Part shown: positions 60,619 through 64,000 of the stretch, piece after piece | Position numbering within the stretch: the first letter of the stretch is position 1 | Layout of the letters: each line of letters starts with the position of its first letter | NCBI RefSeq assembly: GCF_011684115.1 | Contig: NZ_JAADJV010000001.1 | Location: 186,001-250,000 of the forward strand | Length of the DNA stretch: 64,000 bases | DNA from: Rahnella aceris | Lineage (GTDB): Bacteria > Pseudomonadota > Gammaproteobacteria > Enterobacterales > Enterobacteriaceae | Direction of reading: 5' to 3' | Notes under the pieces: generated by a model | What the model saw: only the letters and a program-made list of their open reading frames with translations | Database searches by the model: none | Told to the model about the DNA's origin: nothing | Program-made: the position numbers and the translations under genes

Positions 60619-62001
60619 ATGTTTCAGACGACATTAAGTCACCGAAGGTATCAGTTTAAGGATTTACGCGAACTGATGGCAAAGGCGTCGCCCGCACGGT
60701 CGGGCGACTATCTGGCTGAAGTGGCTGCCGCCAGCGCTGAAGAGCGCATGGCGGCAAAAATGGCACTGGCTGATGTGCCGCTCAAAACCTTCCTGCAACA
60801 ATTGCTGGTGCCGTATGAGGACGATGAAGTCACGCGGTTGATTGTCGATACTCATGATGTCGCGGCGTTTGCCGCGATTTCGCATCTCACCGTCGGGGAT
60901 TTCCGCGACTGGTTGTTGAGTGAAAAAACCGACAGCGTTGTGCTGGCAGCCGTCGCCCGCGGGATCACGCCCGAAATGGCGGCTGCCGTCAGCAAACTGA
61001 TGCGCAATCAGGATCTGATCCTGGTGGCTAAAAAATGCCGGGTGATTACTCAATTCCGCAATACTATCGGGCTGCCGGGGCACATGAGCGTGCGCCTGCA
61101 ACCGAACCATCCGACCGATAATTTACAGGGCATTGCTGCCAGTATGCTCGACGGTTTGTTATATGGCTCCGGCGACGCGGTGATTGGCATTAATCCTGCC
61201 AGCGACAGCTTACCGCTGCTGGAAAACCTCAATTACATGCTTGATGACATCATTACGCGCTTTGAAATTCCCACGCAGTCCTGTGTTCTGACGCATGTCA
61301 CTAACACCATCAAACTGGTGGAGCGCGGCGCACCGGTTGATCTGGTGTTTCAGTCGATAGCGGGAACTGAAGCGGCGAACAGCGGGTTTGGTATCAATCT
61401 GGCGCTGCTGGCGGAAGCGCAACAGGCGGCGCTCAGTCTTAAGCGTGGCACGCTCGGCGACAACGTGATGTATTTCGAAACCGGGCAGGGCAGTTGTTTA
61501 TCTGCCAATGCGCATTTTGGGGTCGATCAGCAAACCTGTGAGGCGCGTGCGTACGCCATCGCCCGCCATTTTTCACCGCTGCTGATTAACACCGTGGTGG
61601 GGTTTATCGGCCCGGAGTATTTGTATGACGGTAAACAAATTATCCGTGCGGGTCTGGAAGACCATTTCTGCGGCAAACTGCTGGGCGTGCCGCTGGGCTG
61701 CGATGTCTGTTATACCAATCATGCAGAAGCCGATCAGGATGATATGGATACCTTGCTGACGCTGCTCGGCACTGCCGGGCTGACGTTCCTGATTGGCGTA
61801 CCGGGCGCGGATGACATCATGCTCAATTATCAGAGCACTTCTTTCCATGACGCGTTATACATCCGTGAATTACTCGGGCTGAAACATGCGCCGGAATTTG
61901 CCGTATGGCTGGAGAAAATGAAAATTATCGATCCGCAGGGCGTCTTGCAGGATACCCGGGCGTCCCATCCGTTACTGCGTCAGTTGCCGCAACTGAGCTG
62001 A
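60619..62001 (+). CDS. eutB: Ethanolamine ammonia-lyase large subunit EutB
   Basis: 460 residues (E. coli 453). Adenosylcobalamin-dependent TIM-barrel subunit that turns ethanolamine into acetaldehyde and ammonia. Recognised by KASPARSGDYLAEVAAAS, RLQPNHPTDNLQGIAASMLD, FQSIAGTEAANSGFG, FETGQGSCLSANAHFG and the metal/cofactor-near YTNHAEADQDDMD. AAGGAGTGTT precedes the ATG. Between the permease and eutC. Confidence 0.95.
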   Translation: MFQTTLSHRRYQFKDLRELMAKASPARSGDYLAEVAAASAEERMAAKMALADVPLKTFLQQLLVPYEDDEVTRLIVDTHDVAAFAAISHLTVGDFRDWLLSEKTDSVVLAAVARGITPEMAAAVSKLMRNQDLILVAKKCRVITQFRNTIGLPGHMSVRLQPNHPTDNLQGIAASMLDGLLYGSGDAVIGINPASDSLPLLENLNYMLDDIITRFEIPTQSCVLTHVTNTIKLVERGAPVDLVFQSIAGTEAANSGFGINLALLAEAQQAALSLKRGTLGDNVMYFETGQGSCLSANAHFGVDQQTCEARAYAIARHFSPLLINTVVGFIGPEYLYDGKQIIRAGLEDHFCGKLLGVPLGCDVCYTNHAEADQDDMDTLLTLLGTAGLTFLIGVPGADDIMLNYQSTSFHDALYIRELLGLKHAPEFAVWLEKMKIIDPQGVLQDTRASHPLLRQLPQLS

Positions 62002-62012
62002 GGTCTGTGCTG

Positions 62013-62822
62013 ATGAATAAAGAAAAAGAGCAGGGATTATCGCCGCTGGTGCATAGCAACCCGTGGGAAACTCTGCGTCAGTTTACGGCCGCACGTATCG
62101 CGCTGGGACGTACCGGTTCGAGTCTGCCCACCGATGAGCTGCTGCGATTTGGTTTAGCCCATGCGCAGGCGCGTGATGCCGTGCATCAGCCCTTTGACAG
62201 CCAGAAGCTCGAACCCGAACTTTACGCGCTGGGGCTGGAAACGCTGACCGTTGCCAGCGCTGCACCGGACAGGGCGACCTATCTGTGTCGTCCTGATCTT
62301 GGCCGCAAGTTGTCAGAAAGCAGCCGTCAGGCCTTGCTGCGTCTGGCGCCGGAGCCTGCCGACGTGGTGCTGGTCATCGCTGACGGTTTGTCATCGAAAG
62401 CCGTGCACCGGCAGGCCGTACCGCTGATTGCGGCGTTATTGCCCTATCTGCGCACGCTGGAGCTGAAAATCGGGCCTGTGGTGCTGGCGCATCAGTCGCG
62501 GGTGGCACTGGGCGATGATATTGCGCAGGTGATGAAAGCGAAGGCGGTAGCGATTTTGATCGGAGAACGTCCGGGATTGTCATCTCCCGACAGTTTAGGC
62601 ATTTACATGACCTGGGGGCCCCATTCCAAAAGACTGGAATCGGAACGAAATTGTATTTCCAATGTGCGGCCGGAAGGGCTGAATTATCCGCAGGCGGCTT
62701 TTAAACTCGCCTGGCTGCTCGAACAATCTTTCCATCGCCAGTTGTCGGGCGTCAATCTGAAAGATGAAAGCGATAATCCGGCGCTACACAATAAGGTCGT
62801 GCCGATGTTTAAACTGGAGTAG
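62013..62822 (+). CDS. eutC: Ethanolamine ammonia-lyase small subunit EutC
   Basis: 269 residues (E. coli 295). Binds the cobalamin together with EutB. Conserved blocks: RIALGRTGSSLPTDELL, LRFGLAHAQARDAVHQPFD, YLCRPDLGRKLS, ADGLSSKAVHRQ and IGERPGLSSPDSLGIYMTW. The ATG at 62013 follows the eutB stop by 11 bp with GAGGTCTG as ribosome site; the frame running back into eutB is not used. The long EutC N-terminal targeting tail of microcompartment systems is short here. Confidence 0.94.
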   Translation: MNKEKEQGLSPLVHSNPWETLRQFTAARIALGRTGSSLPTDELLRFGLAHAQARDAVHQPFDSQKLEPELYALGLETLTVASAAPDRATYLCRPDLGRKLSESSRQALLRLAPEPADVVLVIADGLSSKAVHRQAVPLIAALLPYLRTLELKIGPVVLAHQSRVALGDDIAQVMKAKAVAILIGERPGLSSPDSLGIYMTWGPHSKRLESERNCISNVRPEGLNYPQAAFKLAWLLEQSFHRQLSGVNLKDESDNPALHNKVVPMFKLE

Positions 62823-62890
62823 GGGGAGGAGAAAAATAGAACCAGCTGCTGGTTCGCCTCCATCACGGTTTTTCTTCGGAGTACAGATGC

Positions 62891-62918
62891 GAAAAAAGCG
62901 CCTATAGGCGCTTTTTTC
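62891..62918. terminator. Bidirectional terminator eutC / tRNA operon
   Basis: AAAAAAGCGCC-TATA-GGCGCTTTTTT, symmetric with T-runs on both strands, five bases past the 3' end of the tRNA-Lys gene. Confidence 0.9.
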
Positions 62919-62923
62919 TGAAT

Positions 62924-62999
62924 TGGTGGGCCGTGCTGGATTCGAACCAGCGACCAATTGATTAAAAGTCAACTGCTCTACCAACTGAGCTAACGGCCC
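62924..62999 (-). tRNA. tRNA-Lys (anticodon TTT)
   Basis: 76 nt with encoded CCA. Acceptor stem GGGCCG/CGGCCC, D-loop TTAGCTCAGTTGGTAGAGC, anticodon loop CTTTTAA, T arm GGTTCGAATCC. Last gene of a tRNA operon matching E. coli valUXY-lysV; only seven bases separate it from the neighbouring tRNA-Val. Confidence 0.97.
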
Positions 63000-63006
63000 G
63001 CAGAAG

Positions 63007-63082
63007 TGGTGGGCGATGACGGGCTCGAACCGCCGACCCCCTCCGTGTAAAGGAGATGCTCTACCAACTGAGCTAATCGCCC
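63007..63082 (-). tRNA. tRNA-Val (anticodon TAC), copy nearest tRNA-Lys
   Basis: 76 nt with encoded CCA. Acceptor GGGCGAT/ATCGCCC, anticodon loop TTTACAC, T arm GGTTCGAGCCC. Identical to the next two copies. Confidence 0.97.
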
Positions 63083-63125
63083 ACTTCTGGGTACTTCCCC
63101 ATGTAAGAAGAAACGTGCTGAGAAA

Positions 63126-63201
63126 TGGTGGGCGATGACGGGCTCGAACCGCCGACCCCCTCCGTGTAAAGGAGATGCTCTACCAACTGAGCTAATCGCC
63201 C
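63126..63201 (-). tRNA. tRNA-Val (anticodon TAC), middle copy
   Basis: Identical 76-nt gene; spacers of about 43 and 46 bp to its neighbours. Confidence 0.97.
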
Positions 63202-63247
63202 ATTTCTCAATTCTTCTTACTTATCACAACGCGGCACTCTTAAAGAG

Positions 63248-63323
63248 TGGTGGGCGATGACGGGCTCGAACCGCCGACCCCCTCCGTGTAAAGGAGATGC
63301 TCTACCAACTGAGCTAATCGCCC
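63248..63323 (-). tRNA. tRNA-Val (anticodon TAC), first copy of the operon
   Basis: Identical 76-nt gene, closest to the promoter. Its 5' end is about 18 bp downstream of the -10 box. Confidence 0.97.
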
Positions 63324-63341
63324 CCGTCGTGATGGAGTCGC

Positions 63342-63369
63342 ATTATAGGGATACTTGAAATTACGTCAA
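63342..63369 (-). promoter_or_regulatory. tRNA operon promoter
   Basis: On the minus strand TTGACG (63369-63364), 16-base spacer, then TATAAT (63347-63342) and a GC-rich discriminator GCGACTCC, the layout of a strong stringently controlled stable-RNA promoter. Confidence 0.85.
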
Positions 63370-63493
63370 CGCTTTTTAAAAACAAAAATGTTCATTCGGC
63401 TTATTTTTAGTCAACCTGACGTGTTTCTCGCCCGCGTAGTCGATTCTTTACGCATTCATGGCCTTAAACCACGCGACTGCCCCTGGTTGTGCG

Positions 63494-63521
63494 TTGAGGA
63501 ATCAGGGCAGAGTGGTAGAAT
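63494..63521 (+). promoter_or_regulatory. Candidate gltX promoter
   Basis: TTGAGG (63494-63499), 16-base spacer and TAGAAT (63516-63521), about 65 bp before the gltX start, divergent from the tRNA promoter. Confidence 0.55.
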
Positions 63522-63586
63522 GTCAGCCACTTTTTGTTAATTGATAGCGACGTTTTTTGGCGTTGCGTGATTAAGGTTGCACCCAG

Positions 63587-64000
63587 ATGAAAATCAAAAC
63601 CCGTTTTGCCCCAAGCCCGACCGGCTATCTGCACGTCGGTGGCGCCCGTACCGCGCTCTATTCCTGGCTCTTTGCCCGCAACCTTGGCGGTGAGTTTGTG
63701 CTGCGTATCGAAGACACCGATCTCGAACGTTCCACTCAGGCAGCTATCGACGCGATTATGGATGGCATGAACTGGCTGAATCTGGACTGGGATGAAGGCC
63801 CGTATTTCCAGACCAAGCGTTTTGACCGTTATAACGCGGTGATTGATGAGATGCTGGAAAACGGCACGGCTTATAAATGCTATTGCTCTAAAGAACGTCT
63901 GGAAGCGCTGCGTGAAGAACAAATGGCAAATAACGAGAAGCCTCGTTATGACGGCCGCTGCCGCGACAGCCACGAACATCACGCTGCTGATGAGCCGTGT
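63587..64000 (+). CDS. gltX: Glutamyl-tRNA synthetase GltX, 5' part
   Basis: The first 138 residues, cut by the window edge. Class I synthetase: the HIGH-type motif appears as [18 protein letters not shown] at about residues 9-26, followed by [14 protein letters not shown] and [16 protein letters not shown], then the zinc-region cysteines CYC and CR. It charges tRNA-Glu. Start [11 protein letters not shown] matches E. coli. Adjacent to the divergent val-lys tRNA operon, as in E. coli. Confidence 0.95.
   Translation, partial: MKIKTRFAPSPTGYLHVGGARTALYSWLFARNLGGEFVLRIEDTDLERSTQAAIDAIMDGMNWLNLDWDEGPYFQTKRFDRYNAVIDEMLENGTAYKCYCSKERLEALREEQMANNEKPRYDGRCRDSHEHHAADEPC

Noticed and set aside
63007..63323. 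Three near-identical repeats at about 120-bp spacing, at first sight like a repeat array
   Set aside because: Each unit folds as a complete tRNA-Val with encoded CCA; this is a tandem tRNA operon and not a CRISPR array.

Overview
The window reads as chromosome of a gamma-proteobacterium of the order Enterobacterales. Long stretches follow the Escherichia coli order (yegD, mdtD-baeS-baeR, yegP, yegQ, cyaR, yegS; tktB-talA, maeB; hemF, amiA, ypeA, yfeZ, yfeY, yfeX; cysPTWA-cysM; crr-ptsI-ptsH; cysK, cysZ, zipA, ligA, ypeB, yfeH, yfeR; the lysV-valYXU type tRNA cluster beside gltX), but they are joined and interrupted differently from E. coli. The gene content and protein sequences suggest a Yersiniaceae-like genus such as Rahnella, Ewingella or Serratia; this is an inference from gene content, not a measured placement.

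Region 1-2100 is a visibly AT-rich leftward cassette (GT2 glycosyltransferase, SAM methyltransferase, start of a membrane protein), probably for surface glycan or lipid modification and possibly acquired by transfer. Region 2110-3855 is a TPP riboswitch and thiMD (thiamine salvage). Region 3860-17600 is a carbohydrate block: rspR (GntR), an AraC regulator, a GPH symporter and GH127 beta-L-arabinofuranosidase, a secreted chorismate mutase, then two leftward operons, rspA-rspB-MFS and GPH symporter-dlgD. These two operons carry the same 17-bp operator-like sequence upstream, which points to one sugar-acid regulon, most simply under RspR.

Region 17600-27200 is the yeg/bae block: yegS, the small RNA CyaR with a CRP-type promoter, yegQ (trhP), yegP, baeR-baeS-mdtD without mdtABC, an aldo/keto reductase and yegD. 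Region 27300-40040 holds central carbon metabolism (tktB, talA, maeB), a nucleoside hydrolase, yaiI, hemF, the Tat-exported amidase amiA, and the ypeA/ygiW/yfeZ/yfeY/yfeX group. Region 40250-53430 is dominated by sulfur assimilation (cysP-T-W-A, cysM, cysK, cysZ) and the PTS core (crr-ptsI-ptsH), with a CpxR-like two-component system between cysM and crr. Region 52430-57860 has zipA, ligA, ypeB, yfeH and yfeR.

Region 57890-64000 contains a FlxA-like protein, a DUF925-type nucleotidyltransferase family protein, a compact ethanolamine locus (permease-eutB-eutC, no microcompartment genes), a tRNA-Lys plus three tRNA-Val operon, and the 5' part of gltX. I saw no insertion sequence, prophage, CRISPR array or rRNA gene. 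Most of the window is ordinary chromosomal backbone; the most distinctive signals are the shared RspR-type operator, the diverged CyaR leader, the bae operon lacking mdtABC, the arabinofuranosidase cassette and the short eut locus.
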